From Chara braunii (Eukaryota > Streptophyta > Charophyceae > Charales > Characeae): a stretch of DNA of 40,348 nucleotides. Shown piece after piece: positions 8,839 through 19,209 of the stretch (positions within the stretch are counted from its first letter, which is position 1; each line of letters starts with the position of its first letter). Made by a program: the position numbers and the translations under genes. The stretch is from NCBI GenBank assembly GCA_003427395.1, contig BFEA01000182.1, positions 1,993,939 through 2,034,286 on the forward strand, in the 5' to 3' direction. The notes below the pieces were generated by a model. It was given only the letters and a program-made list of their open reading frames with translations. It had not been told where the DNA came from and searched no databases.

Positions 8839-11800
8839 CCACGGTGCAGTGTACACCTGCGCCCTCCTCAGTAGTCGGCTTCCCGACATCCCCGTCGCGG
8901 TTTGCCCCTCTCGCTACTGGAGTTGAGGTCTCGCAGGATCTGACAGAGTGTATTCAGCCCTCTGTCGCAGTACCGTCTGCGCCTCCGCAGACCACCGTCT
9001 CCCCTCCTTCCCCACCGCGACTACCGACGCGTCGAGCCATCCGCTCAGCCCGTTGCAGCGAGCAGCTTGCGACTCGCGAGGACGTTGTGTCCTCTCTTCT
9101 GGACTTGAGCATGCTCCAGGCTCGTCAGGAGCGACTCACCCTCTATGTCGCTGCCATGCGTTGCCTTCTCACTATCCTCTTTGACCCTGATCGCAACCTC
9201 CCGATCATCCCCGTACGACTGGGGACCTCCACGAGGGTGTACTCAGCGTTGTGGGATTCCGACTCTCAGGGCGACTTCATTCACCCACGTGCGGTGAAAG
9301 AAGCCCGCTTACCCACGACCGGGTCTCCGACTCCCATCTTTGTCACCCTAGGGGATGACAAGACCCAGAGCTTCTTCGATCAGACGGTCACCGACCTCCC
9401 TTTCTTCCTCACTCTCGAGCCGACTGATCGTCCGCCGGCGTCTCGTCGCCACCGCTCCTCTGCACATTTCGATGTGATGGAGACCGGGTACGACTTCATT
9501 CTCGGCACTCCGTGGTCTCGTCGGTTCCGCAGCACCGAGGCCGATTGGGCGACCAACACTCTCGTTCTCAAAACGAAGTGTGGACAGACGTATCGCGTAC
9601 CTTTCATAGGTACCACCGCGGCACCACGCCCCCATCCTCCTCCCCCGAAGCCTTTCGTGCCCACACCACCTCCTATCACTGTCACCTCGCCTCGGCAGTT
9701 CGCCCACTTCATCCGACAGGACGACGTCACCTTCTTTATGGTGAACGTGATGGATCTCTTACACTATGATCCACCCTGTCTCGACGTCGAGCTCATCCCT
9801 CTGGAGCGAGATCCTCCTTTTATCTCCATGGCTCCCATCTCTACTTCCGTCCCTCCGCCGTCCGTCGAGTCCACACCGCCGTTGCGCGTTGACGCTGATG
9901 CTGAGGAACTTGCACGATATACGGCTGACCTGGAGCCCGCAGTTCGTGACCTCATCCGAGAGTACCACGACGTTTTCCCATCGTCGTTCTCGTACGCCGA
10001 CATCCCACCGATGCGTGACGTCGAGCACTCCATTCAGCTTGTGCCTGACTATCGTGTTCACCACCAAGCACCCTACAGACTCTCGATCCCTGAGGCCATC
10101 GAACTCAAGCGTCAGCTTGAGGAGCTCCTGAGACTGGGTTTCATTAAACCCAGCAACTCCACGTGGGGTGCACCCGTCCTCTTTGCTCGCAAAGCGGATG
10201 GAACTCTTCGTCTCTACAACGACTACCGCGGTCTCAACCGCTACACGGTTAAGAACAGCTACCCCATGCCCCGTTCCGATGAGCTGTTCGACCGCCTAGC
10301 AGGCAACCGCTTCTTTACGAAGATTGATCTTCGTAGCGGTTACCATCAGATCCGCGTCGCTGCAGCCGACCAGCCGAAGACCGCGTTCCGATCGCAATTC
10401 GGCCACTACGAGTTCACGATGATGCCATTCGACCTCACCAACGCACCCGCTACCTTTCAGAGGGCGATGAACGACATCTTCAGGGACATACTGGAGCAGT
10501 ACGTTCTCGTCTACCTCGACAATATCCTGGTCTACAGTCGTACCCTTGAGGAGCACCTCAGACACCTCCGCGACGTCCTTGACCGCTTGCGCAGACATGG
10601 CTTCTACGCCAAGCTGAGCAAGTGCCGCTTTGCCCAGCATAAAGTGGATTTCTTAGGACACTACGTGTCTGACCAGGGTCTCCACATGGACGACGCGAAG
10701 ATCACTGCTATTGCGGAGTGGCCCGCTCCCACATCCGCCAAGCAGTTTCGCAGCTTCCTAGGCCTGACCAGCTACTATAGTAATTTCATTGGGGGATACG
10801 CTAGGTATTCCTACATCCTTACCTCCACCTTCCTCCGGAAGAACCCACCCTGGGCTTGGACACCCCTCCACGAGGAGGCCTTCCGCGCCCTCAAGAAGGT
10901 GGTGAGATGCGCACCGGTTCTTCACCTACCTGATTTTGACCGCCCTTTTATCCTTACCACCGATGCGTCAGACTTCGCTGTAGGACCAATGCTTTCTCAG
11001 GTCTTCCCTTCCTCTCCTGATTCCTCTCATCCTCGTATCTCTCGCTTCCCACCACCTACCCCTGCCACTGCTTCCCGACTGACGCCTACTCGTCTAACTA
11101 CTGACGAGCCTTCTATTGACTATTCTCCTACCATCGCCGAGGACGACACTGTGGAGTATCGCTCAGGTGATTGTCCGATAGCCTTCTACTCCCGTCAGCT
11201 CCTGCCCGTTGAGATAAACTACACCGCTGATGAACGTGAGGTTCTCGCAGTAGTTTATGCCGCTCGGCATTGGCGTCACTACCTGCACGGGGCACCATTC
11301 ACGGTGCGCACGGACAACTTCGTTGTCTAGGCTTTTCTGACAAAACCGAAGCTCACTACTCGACACGCTCGCTGGTGGCGCGACCTATCCGAGTTTAGTT
11401 TCACCACTGAGCACATCAAGGGTGAGACTAATCGGGTCGCAGATGCCTTATCGCGGCGCCCTGACCACGACGAGAAGCAGATCCAGCTCTCTTCCATCTC
11501 GGTCACCACTGTCCACCACTCGGTGATCGACGAGTTTCGCATTCAGTACCGGCACTGCCCCGACTATCGCGACATCCACGCGACCCTTCGGATTGGCAAG
11601 ACCGTCCCGAACTACTCTCTCGGGGACAACGGTCTCGTGTATTGGCACGGTTCACAGGGCACCAGAGAGCCCCGTATTTGCGTTCCCTCCACTGGACAGC
11701 TACGTGTCCGCGCAGTAGCAGAGTTCCATGACCAGGCAGTCGCCGGTCATATGGGCTTCCAGAAGATGTTGGCTCGTGTGAGCCGCCTGTATGTCTGGCT

Positions 11801-13196
11801 GAAGCGCAAGGACTTTGTGAAGGACTATGTCACATAGTGTCCCACCTGTCAGGAGGTGAACAGTGCGAACCACTTGCCTTATGGTTTGCTCCAGCCTCTT
11901 CCTATCCCTGAGGGTCGTTGGCAGTCCATCTCGATGGACTTTATCGGCCCCCTTCGTCCTCCAACCCCTAGCGGTCATGATGCTATCCTGGTCGTCGTCG
12001 ATCGCTTCATGAAGCGTGCACGCTTTGTTCTGTGCCGCTATGCCATCAGTGCACGTGAGGTCGCCGACATCGTGTTTAACCGAGTTGTGCGTGACCACGG
12101 CTTACCTCTGAGCATCATATATGACCGTGACCCACGCTTTACCAGCCGATTCTGGCGACGGCTCCACGAGGTGTACAACACTCAGCTCCGCTTCTCCTCG
12201 TCTTACCATCCTCAGACTGATGGTCAGACCGAGATCACGAATAGGACTCTCGGAGATATTCTCCGAAAGATTGTTCGTGACGACCAGCAGTGGGGTCTCC
12301 ATCTTGCCCACGCGGAGATAGCCTACAACCACGCCATCTCGCCAGCCACGGGGATGTCGCCTTACTATTGCGCACTCGGCTATCACCCACGTGTTCCCGC
12401 GGACTTCCTTCGACCGTCCCAGCTGCACCCCGACACGAGTTGTCCCGCGCTGGATGATTGGGTTGCACACATGACGTCGATCATGAAGACCGCACATGAG
12501 CACATAGCCGCTTCCTAGACTCGCATGGCAGCACGTGCGAACCGATCGAGGATGGATCATCCATTCAAAGTTGGTGATGATGTGCTTATCGACGCCCGCC
12601 ACTTACAGCTCGAAGCGGACACGATTCACAAGTTTCGGTGTCGATTCTTTGACCCATGCCGCATCCTCCAGGCCGTCGGTTCTGATACGGCTTCTGGCCC
12701 GGTCAGCTTCCGTGTGAAGCTGCCCGACTATCTGCGCCAGGCTCGAGTGCACGATGTCTATCACGTCTCGTTACAATGTTCTTATCGCAGACCGTCTGAG
12801 CGTTTCGCTGGACGACCATACGAGCGCCCTCCACCCATCATGGTGGATGGCAACGAGGAGTTCCTCGTTTCAGACATCATTGGCCGTCGAGTCACCGACG
12901 ACAACCCTCCCCACGTCGAGTATCTCATACGTTGGAAGGGTTACCCTGATGAGGAGGCTACCTGGGAGCCCCTCGAGCACTTGCAGCACGCTCGCATGTT
13001 GGTGCGTGCCTATGACCGTGCNCGTCGTGCTGGGTTCACTGCTCCTCCTCAGCCCACTGACCCTCCTCCTTCTCCCCCGGCTGAGGAGACCGCTGAAGTC
13101 GAGCCTGCCCCATCTGAGGCAGACCTTCAGCAGCAGCCGGATGCTTCTGAGCGTCCACAGCGCACTCGTCGTCGTCCTGCTCGATACGACGATTGA
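8829..13196 (+). pseudogene. pol: Chromovirus pol: protease, RT, RNase H, integrase, chromodomain; interrupted
   Basis: One frame runs from 8829 to TGA 13194-13196, broken by TAG at 11328, 11835 and 12516. Domains in order: aspartic protease, where the catalytic triad normally D-S/T-G reads D-S-D (D at 9255) before QGDFI; RT with GFIKPSNSTWGAPV, FTKIDLRSGYHQI and the catalytic box YLDN at 10512-10523, where YLDD is expected, and PFDLTNAP (10431) where PFGLTNAP is usual; RNase H with TTDAS, DEREVLA, RTDN and a final VADALSR after the first stop; integrase with its His pair near 11727 and CPTC at 11838 directly after the second stop; the D-D-E core at 11937 (SMDFIGPL), 12123 (YDRDPRF) and 12231 (DGQTEITNR); and a chromodomain at about 12858-13018 (VEYLIRWKGYPDEEATWEPL), which directs integration to heterochromatin in related elements. 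The open frame from the GTG at 8844 up to the first stop is 828 codons. N at 13022 is an unresolved base. Confidence 0.96.
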
Positions 13197-14341
13197 CTCT
13201 GACTTACCTTCCCACGTCCTTGACTTCACAGTACTCCATCCACTCCAGTTTTGCTACTTCCGCTCGTCGACGTTGCGGCTCTTCCTCGACGACATTCTGG
13301 ACTTCTCATCGTGGACGTCATCGGCCGCTTCATGGGCTTCGTCACGATCAGCTCTGCCTACTTCAGACGCCGCCACTCTCTTACCACTTTACCCTGTACA
13401 GTACCCCGCTTGTGTCGCGTGATGGTCTCCCTTTAGCCGGGTTCCTCTGAGTTGGGCTCTCCCTTGGTATACGCATAGGCATCGGGACCGTAGCGTTGCC
13501 CTGGCTTCCCATCTTACGGATCTAGCTCCGACTTCCCTCACTTTAGGAGTCATTTGAATGATTCCCTTACCCATCATTTTTCTACCCTTCGCTGACCCTC
13601 ACGCCCTAGTTAGGCAGCCTTGCATGCTTCATCTAGGTGCGCCCAGTATACCAGGCTCCCTTGTTCCCTTGCATGGTCGACCCTCCATAGCGGTCACCCC
13701 TTAGTCGAGCATTACCCGCCCTGATGGTCTATCTATTAGGGTCATTGGTTTTGTTCGCTCCCAGTTCCCTACCCTCGTTGAGCCTGATGACATGTGTTTC
13801 CCCCTGTCACTATGTGTGGATGCCCTTAGGAGTTTCGACCCCTAGGCTGCATTCGCCACCCTCAGAGACCATCCCACCCTTTGGTTTGCGACACACTTCT
13901 CCTGTGACGTATGGTTGACTTGTTGCTTTGTTGCTCTCAGACTGAGGCTACTGCCTCTGACATTTTTAGGATTTAGCTGTTCTGCTTTTGCTGTTCTTAG
14001 GACTTATACACTAGTCAGTTGTTCCCAGACTGAGGCTACTGCCTCCAACATTCTAGGATCTAGTTGTCACTACTTTCTGCTTGCCCAGGACATGTATGCT
14101 AGTTAGTTGCTTTTGCTTTCCTAGGACATGCATGTTAGTCAGTTGCTTTTGCTTTCACTTAGGCTGTTAGCTGTGACATTGCTGTTTTGTGACATTTTAT
14201 ATCCTAGGTTGCATCGCATGGACTCAGCATGGAGCTTGCTCCGCATCCTAGACTACTCAGGTTTTCTTTTTCTTTAGTAGAGTTTCGCTTCTTGGCGGAA
14301 GCGTGTTTGTATCTAGGCGATCCATCACAGGCCGAGGATCG
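13197..14341 (+). other. 3' untranslated region of the chromovirus
   Basis: About 1.1 kb without a supported gene between the pol stop and the 3' LTR. No convincing polypurine tract is seen immediately before the LTR (the sequence there is GGCCGAGGATCG), which is odd for a complete element. Confidence 0.7.
13936..14160 (+). repeat. 90-bp tandem repeat in the 3' untranslated region
   Basis: CAGACTGAGGCTACTGCCTC starts at 13936 and again at 14026, a 90-bp period. A third, partial unit retains CTAGGACATGCATGTTAGTC and AGTTGCTTTTGCTTT. Copies differ by roughly a quarter of positions. Confidence 0.8.
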
Positions 14342-14750
14342 TGTAGCGGACCTTTGGTTGGCCTGTGAGACCAGCCCCTCGGCCTGTTCTCACAGGCCTG
14401 TGTTCTATTCGGGGGCAGTCCAGTCCAGGCCAGGCCGGTACCTTTGTCGGTACCAGCGAGTCCAGTCCAGTTCAGTCTCGTCCCGTCAGTCCGCTGGGGT
14501 ATACCCCAACAGTTGTCTGTTTTCGGGCTCATTCTACACTCGCACATTTTGGAGTACGTGCGTTGGAGTCTTGCNGCTGGGGTATACCCCAACAGTTGTC
14601 TGTTTTCGGGCTCATTCTACACTCGCACATTTTGGAGTACGTGCGTTGGAGTCTTGCGTGGGGAGCTGCGTTGTGCATCTTGCTCCCCCCTTCTTTCTCC
14701 ATCTCCATCTCTATCATTAGCGGAGCACCACACCTGGTGGTTCCGCTACA
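14342..14750 (+). repeat. 3' LTR with an exact 82-bp duplication across an N
   Basis: TGTAGCGGACC to TTCCGCTACA, 409 bp. The 82 bases at 14493-14574 are repeated exactly at 14576-14657, separated by one N (14575). Without that duplication and without the extra 42-bp unit of the 5' LTR, both LTRs are 326 bp. An exact repeat either side of an N suggests a faulty assembly join. Confidence 0.94.
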
Positions 14751-14922
14751 CCCCCTCCCCAATATCTTGCTCAATCAATCCCCTGGACCCCAGGGTAATC
14801 AATGCTAGCAGGAATATTCTGCATCTCTGTTTTCTTATATGGTTCAAATTTTGTCCATGTAAGAGACGCTGAAGTCGTTTTCCAGCAGGTGTCGCTCCCC
14901 ACCAATAGATGGAGCCTCCCCC
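14751..14922 (+). repeat. Right part of the dispersed retroposon split by the chromovirus
   Basis: Continues the repeat begun at 4193. GTAATCAATGCT, TTTTCCAGCAGGTG and GCTCCCCACCAATAGATGG match 29632-29760. The five bases 14751-14755 (CCCCC) are the second half of the probable target duplication. The match fades just after GATGGAGCCTCCCCC. Confidence 0.82.
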
Positions 14923-15125
14923 AAAGAAATTTCTAACAAATTATCTCCCATAAAAAATACAGATTTTCTTGTAGCTAAATCTAAATATTCTTTTAGTCCA
15001 TCCCATATTCTATTTTCTCTTTCTTCTAAGCCTATTGGTTCAGTGTTAAAAACATTGCATATCTTTTCAATCCATGCTCTAGTACCATTTGGTCCTATTT
15101 GTCCACCAAATATTTGGAAATGTTA
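14844..15125 (-). other. AT-rich minus-strand open stretch, origin unknown
   Basis: Read on the minus strand, a 93-codon open frame runs from just after a stop at 15125-15123 to a TGA at 14846-14844. Its upper part, coming from AT-rich DNA (15122 down to about 14922), has protein-like composition ([20 protein letters not shown], then [20 protein letters not shown] and [15 protein letters not shown]). Its lower end lies in the dispersed repeat, so the open frame there is probably chance. A related reading in another frame continues upstream (SISIRKKSFRITVNLIND, plus-strand 15130-15200). Base composition differs sharply from the GC-rich chromovirus beside it. I recognise no family; a decayed gene fragment from an AT-rich source is the simplest reading. 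Confidence 0.4.
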
Positions 15126-15371
15126 GATCATTTATTAAATTGACTGTTATTCTAAATGATTTCTTTCTTATGCTAATAGAGAGTGAGTTGGGTACAACAT
15201 ATAAACAAAAAAATGATGAGATATAGAGAATTTTTCTAGAGTAGGCTGAATTCCCATTTTGTATACTTTATTTTATAGATTATTCCGTTTATTTGCTTTT
15301 TGGACTTTTATTTTCATCTTTGTGATTGAGAAATGAGAGATGGACTTTCTTCTTTCTCTCTCCACATATAA

Positions 15372-15908
15372 TTGACTCTCCTCCTGTTGCTTGGTTTGAC
15401 TAAGTGCTTTTCCACGCGCATTTCGACAATGCTACCCTTGGTTGATTTACTCCATAATAAATACAGGAAGGAGACCGGACACCCACTTCTTTGCGTCTTG
15501 CTTTCGTGTCCAACATGTCTTGCAACAATTCAAAAATCCTGCGAAGCCGAAGGATGCTCCCACCAAGCCTTGGGAAACCCCCACATCGGTAAAAAACAAT
15601 GGGAAAGCAGATCCAAACTGCGCTTGTGCTTGCATTGTGAAAAGCCTGGGCACGTAGTGCATGATTGTTATCGTCTACAGGGAAACAGGCGAAGGGCGTA
15701 GAAGAGTCATCAACACTCTCTACAACAAGGGAAGCTGAACAGTTAGTTGCATGCCCCTCCAAGGAACCTAAATCTCATCAAGCTCTTGAAGCACGGACCG
15801 ATGCCGAAATCCAAGGCTGCCGCAGTTCAAGTACTTCACACTAAGCCTTGGGAGAAGACTAAGGAAGTCAACTTCCATTCCCACCTGGAACATTGGCTGT
15901 AGCTCAAG
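15372..15908 (+). pseudogene. gag: Fragment of a second Ty3/gypsy gag with zinc knuckle
   Basis: At about 15625-15680 the plus strand encodes a CCHC knuckle (CLHCEKPGHVVHDCYRLQGN: C-x2-C-x4-H-x4-C), as in retrotransposon nucleocapsid. The preceding linker-like sequence (NPAKPKDAPTKPWETPTSVK) is in another frame, so a frameshift has occurred, and a TAG follows the knuckle. Bases 15648-15908 are repeated in inverted orientation at 16398-16664, inside the minus-strand gag relic. This fragment is therefore a piece of the same family in the opposite direction. Confidence 0.75.
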
Positions 15909-16664
15909 GCACATGGAGAGGCTTCATAAGGGTTACATGCACATGCTCACCTTCTTTGCACGTGCGCACTGATTTGCAGAATTTGTTCGCAGTCAAAGAG
16001 TCATTGGGGACTGGCGCATCTCATCCAACAAGACCGTACGCTCTTTCCCCTTGGCGTCACGCACCACGAACTGAGTATCCGCCCACGTAGTCCTTAGGCA
16101 ATGGGCCTTTAACCAGCCCAAACCGATGACCACGTCGAAGGGACACTTGTCGAGGACATATAAATTCAACTCATGAGTGACAATGTGATCTTTGTTAAAG
16201 GTGACGCGCACACCTTTGACAACATGTGTTGAGGTGACAATATCACAATTGCCTACCTTGGTCTGACAAGGGTTCTGTTTTCCACTTGCTTCATTCACAG
16301 GCCTGCCTTACGAATCTCGTTAGGAGAAAAAATTTCGGCGGTTGATGAGCAGCTTAAAGAAGATCAGTTTCACTCCCCCTTGAACACGGTGTTGCTGCTT
16401 GAGCTGCAGCCAATGTTCCAGGTGGGAATGGAAGTTGACTTCCTTAGTCTTCTCCCAAGGCTCAATGTAAAGTACTTGAACTGCGGCAGCCTTGGTTTCG
16501 GCATCGGTCCGGGCTTCAAGAGCAGGCTGTTAATCAGATTCAGGCTCCTTGGAGGGGCCTGCAGCTGATTGTTCAACTTCCCTTGTTGTAGAGAGTGTTG
16601 ATGACTCTTCTACGCCCTTTGTCTGTTTCCCCATAGACGATAACAATCTTGCACTGCGTGCCCA
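15648..16664. repeat. Inverted duplication of gag sequence, ~265-bp arms
   Basis: The left arm 15648-15908 and the reverse complement of 16398-16664 share long blocks such as GTAGAAGAGTCATCAACACT, GCCGCAGTTCAAGTACTT and AAGGAAGTCAACTTCCATTC, with scattered substitutions (roughly 90% identical by eye). The 489-bp spacer is the protease part of the minus-strand relic. Confidence 0.9.
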
Positions 16665-17127
16665 CTCAATCAGCCACTCAATCAGGTCAATCCTTTTGTA
16701 GCCTGCATTAACAGCTTGGAGTTCAATAAAACTCTGTACAGCGGGTTCAGTGTTCGTGCCCATGATCATACTTCAATCTTCCTGAGGCGTACGCAGTACC
16801 TCGAAGTATGAGTGCATGGAGCTGATCCAAGAGGTGATGTCCCCCTTCCCGTCATACTTGGATGGCAGCGTGGCTGCCCTCTTGTCCACCATGGGACTGC
16901 TGTATTGTACACCAACAAGGACTGCGGCGTTGGGCCGATGATCCTGCATTTGAACTGGTTCCTGCGCAAGTCACAGTTCCACTTGACCTTTGCATGAGGA
17001 CTGGGTTAGGGGGAAAGGTTGGGACTGCAGCAGGACGAGGAGGACGAGGGACGGTCAGTTGGGCCTGCTTGAGGCCTGCAATCTCAACCAGCAGCTCTTG
17101 ATTTCGTTGTTCTGTCATTGAGAACAA
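15993..17127 (-). pseudogene. Minus-strand Ty3/gypsy gag-protease relic
   Basis: Reading 17127 downward. The N-terminal part begins MFSMTEQRNQELLVEIAGLK with a Pro-rich linker. A capsid-like stretch at about 16860-16771 (KYDGKGDITSWISSMHSYFE) is in another frame. A C-terminal gag part at 16769-16530 (MIMGTNTEPAVQSFIELQAV onward) overlaps a degraded knuckle. Next come a segment with EPWEKTKEVNFHSHLEHWLQ and, at 16298-15993, the C-terminal half of a retroviral-type aspartic protease (VRVTFNKDHIVTHELNLYVL, then FDVVIGLGWLKAH, the family's hydrophobic G-x-x-W-L segment). The catalytic D-T/S-G loop is not found in the expected place. Several frame changes and stops make it dead. With the primer site at 17819-17830 it belongs to a minus-strand element whose LTR starts at 17832. 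Confidence 0.82.
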
Positions 17128-17818
17128 GATACATCATCCATCCATCCATCAGGTGAGAAAGCAATCCACATGCTCACACACACAACCAAGACCGCAGAGA
17201 AGAGGAAGAGAGCCCAGCACACACCAACAGGGCATGAAGCACCAAGCAACCACCCATGGGCATACCCAAGTCACATGACACTTACCTGTGAGGCCCGGCC
17301 TCCAAAGATGGATAACGACTCACTCCCCTCTCTCGTAGGTCCTCCTAACCCCTAGCTACCACTACACGAAGTGTCCTAGCATGACTAAGAGGGCCTTCCT
17401 ACACCCATGTTACAACGCCGGATCTTCCGTCGATGTTGAAGACCAAAGTAGCAACTTGCAGCTCTTCGATGCAGATATGGCAGCCTCCGATCAAGTTTCC
17501 CTCTTGAGGGGAAACCCAAAAGTCACTCAATGTCTTCTTGAAGTCCAGATTCCAGGTGCAAGTACCTCTCACTCTCTAATCCCTCTCGCTTACTCCAATC
17601 AGCCTCCTTTGTGTCTCGCCACTCCATTCAATCGCTCAAACAACCTGGTTAGGTCTGATGTCGACCCTACATGACCTAACCAGGTAGGCGCAGCATCCAC
17701 ATACCTCACTGCCCCTCTTAACCCTAACCTCCAACCCTAATCCGAGATTAGGTTAGCCCTAACGTAATTCGGAATTAGGGTTAGGGTGACTAACACCTCT
17801 CGCCAGCAAGTAAGTCCA
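17128..17818 (-). other. Leader of the minus-strand element, with telomere-like inverted motifs
   Basis: It lies between the primer site and gag of the minus-strand relic. At 17720-17787 it holds AACCCTAACC, AACCCTAATC, GATTAGGTTA and ATTAGGGTTAGGGT, that is, telomere-like units in both orientations able to form hairpins. A 97-codon plus-strand open frame at 17381-17674 shows no recognisable domain and is antisense to the element. A CATC repeat occurs near 17131-17150. Confidence 0.6.
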
Positions 17819-17830
17819 CGCCGATACCAA
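17819..17830 (-). promoter_or_regulatory. Minus-strand primer-binding site, Met-tRNA type
   Basis: On the minus strand TTGGTATCGGCG follows ...GGATCGTAACA after one base. It resembles the Met-tRNA complement TGGTATCAGAGC with two to three changes, and marks the inner end of an LTR. Confidence 0.7.
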
Positions 17831-17831
17831 T

Positions 17832-18600
17832 TGTTACGATCCAGGACACTTCAAAAGTGCAAATTCAAAAGAAAAGACAATGTCACCCAATTGCGAAAGA
17901 AATGAAAGCGCTTGCAGAGAGATAGAGACCAAAGAAGAGAGAAAGAAGAAGAAGAAGAAGAAGAAGAAGAAGAAGAAGAAGAAGAAGAAGAAGATGTACA
18001 CCAGCAAGACCAATGACAAACCCCCCTTCTCTCTCCACCTTCCTCCTCCTCCTTCACTTCGCCAATCTTATTATTCTTCCAATACTAATAATAATAATGA
18101 GTGGATGAACCAAAATCAATATCTGAAGTTCCCTCTTACTGCTGACACAACAACAGGTCCACCATAGCCATGGCCCCCCTGTCTTCCTCATCTCACATGT
18201 ATGGGCTATGGTGGACTACTGAGGGCTCTGCCCTCCTGTCCAAAGGACAACCCAAAACAGCCATTTCGCTGCCCTCCTGTCACCAAAGGACAACACAAAG
18301 CAGCTATGCCGCTGCTCACTAAGCCATGCCTGACCCTGCCTTGAGCTTCCTTGGTGTGGCACTACCCCAACTGGGGCCTTTGGGACGCAGCGCCCAACAA
18401 GGTGATGGAGATGGTGTCCACCATAGCCAGGTAGGTACCTCGCCACTCTCCTCCTTCGCCCCCTTGTTCCTCCTCCTCAGGCTGGGCCGCTCGCCATAGC
18501 TAGGCTGAGCACTCAGCTGCTCCCCTCCTCCAAGCAGCGCTCCTAGTCCAGCGCTTGGCGCCAACAATATGTCACCAATCCTTGCACACCGCAAATGAGG
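17832..18600 (-). repeat. Probable LTR of the minus-strand element, outer end undefined
   Basis: The inner end is set by the primer site (plus-strand TGTTACGATCC at 17832). The segment includes a GAA/AAG microsatellite (17945-17994), an ATAATA stretch (18090-18100) and a near-duplicate of CTGCCCTCCTGTC...AAAGGACAAC at about 18230 and 18271. I could not find the matching terminus, so the right limit is a guess. Open frames here are not supported as genes. Confidence 0.5.
17945..17994. repeat. GAA/AAG microsatellite
   Basis: About 17 uninterrupted trinucleotide units. It produces a false poly-Lys peptide on the plus strand. Confidence 0.95.
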
Positions 18601-19205
18601 AGGAGCTGCTTGCTCCTCCCAAAGATATAATGGCCTTCTTGCCTCTTGTGCGGTGACTTCCTAGGCCGTGCGGCCTCCCAACAACCGGTACCTCCTCCCT
18701 TTCGGAAGGAAACATCATTGCAGGCTCGGATATCGTTCGGACAGGCCCTAGGCTCAGGCTACTTGGACTAGTACCGGCCTACCTCTAGCCTACCCACTAC
18801 TGGGCCTCTAAAAATGCCAACTTTTGTCTTCGTCTGCTTGGCCTCCAGAGTCCGACACTTCTACCACTACTTGAGTGGTACCGGCCTGCCTGCTACTTGA
18901 GTGTTTTCCCGCTGCTCTAAGTGTCGTGGGCCTACCCCCGCTACTTGAGTGTTTTTCCCCGCTGCAACCCTCAAAGTCATGACCACAGGTAAGTACCGGC
19001 CTTGAGGGGCCATTCAACCAACAAGTACCCTTGCGGGTCACACACACACTCAGACCGACAAGCACTCAGACAGGCACGCAGACCAGCAGGCACGCACATA
19101 CACAGACTTAGAAATCACAGCAGAATGCGGGAATCTCAGCGAGCCAGACATTCCAGCGGCAAATCCAGAAATCAGCAGAGTTCTCAGTCTGTGTCTTGGC
19201 GGGTC
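18601..19205. other. Unassigned DNA with a degenerate CTACTTGAGTG repeat
   Basis: Between about 18765 and 18965 the phrases TACCGGCCT, GCTACTTGAGTG and TTCCCCGCTGC recur three times at irregular spacing. No coding signature. This could be the outer LTR or 3' end of one of the adjoining relics. Confidence 0.45.
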
Positions 19206-19209
19206 ATTA

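Larger units (their letters stand above)
4274..14750 (+). mobile_element. Full-length, inactivated Ty3/gypsy chromovirus
   Basis: A 10.5-kb LTR retrotransposon in the order 5' LTR, initiator-Met tRNA primer site, long leader, gag, pol (protease, RT, RNase H, integrase with C-terminal chromodomain), 3' untranslated region, 3' LTR. This RT-before-integrase order plus the chromodomain places it among the chromoviruses. The LTRs start TGTAGCGGA and end TCCGCTACA, a 9-bp inverted terminus. CCCCC flanks both ends as a probable 5-bp target duplication, and a related unoccupied site occurs at about 29575-29620. With the two large indels excluded the LTRs differ at about 11 of 326 aligned positions by eye, so insertion is not very recent. 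Five stops, one gag frameshift and altered catalytic residues make it non-autonomous. An isolated N lies at 13022 in pol. Confidence 0.97.

Noticed and set aside
8024-8926. 300-codon frame overlapping gag
   Set aside because: Out of frame with the recognised capsid and zinc knuckle; Ser/Pro/Arg-rich shadow.
12754-13422. 222-codon frame overlapping the chromodomain
   Set aside because: Shadow of the pol frame; the chromodomain and integrase C-terminus read in the other frame.
17880-18167. Plus-strand frame with poly-Lys
   Set aside because: Poly-Lys comes from the AAG microsatellite inside the probable LTR.
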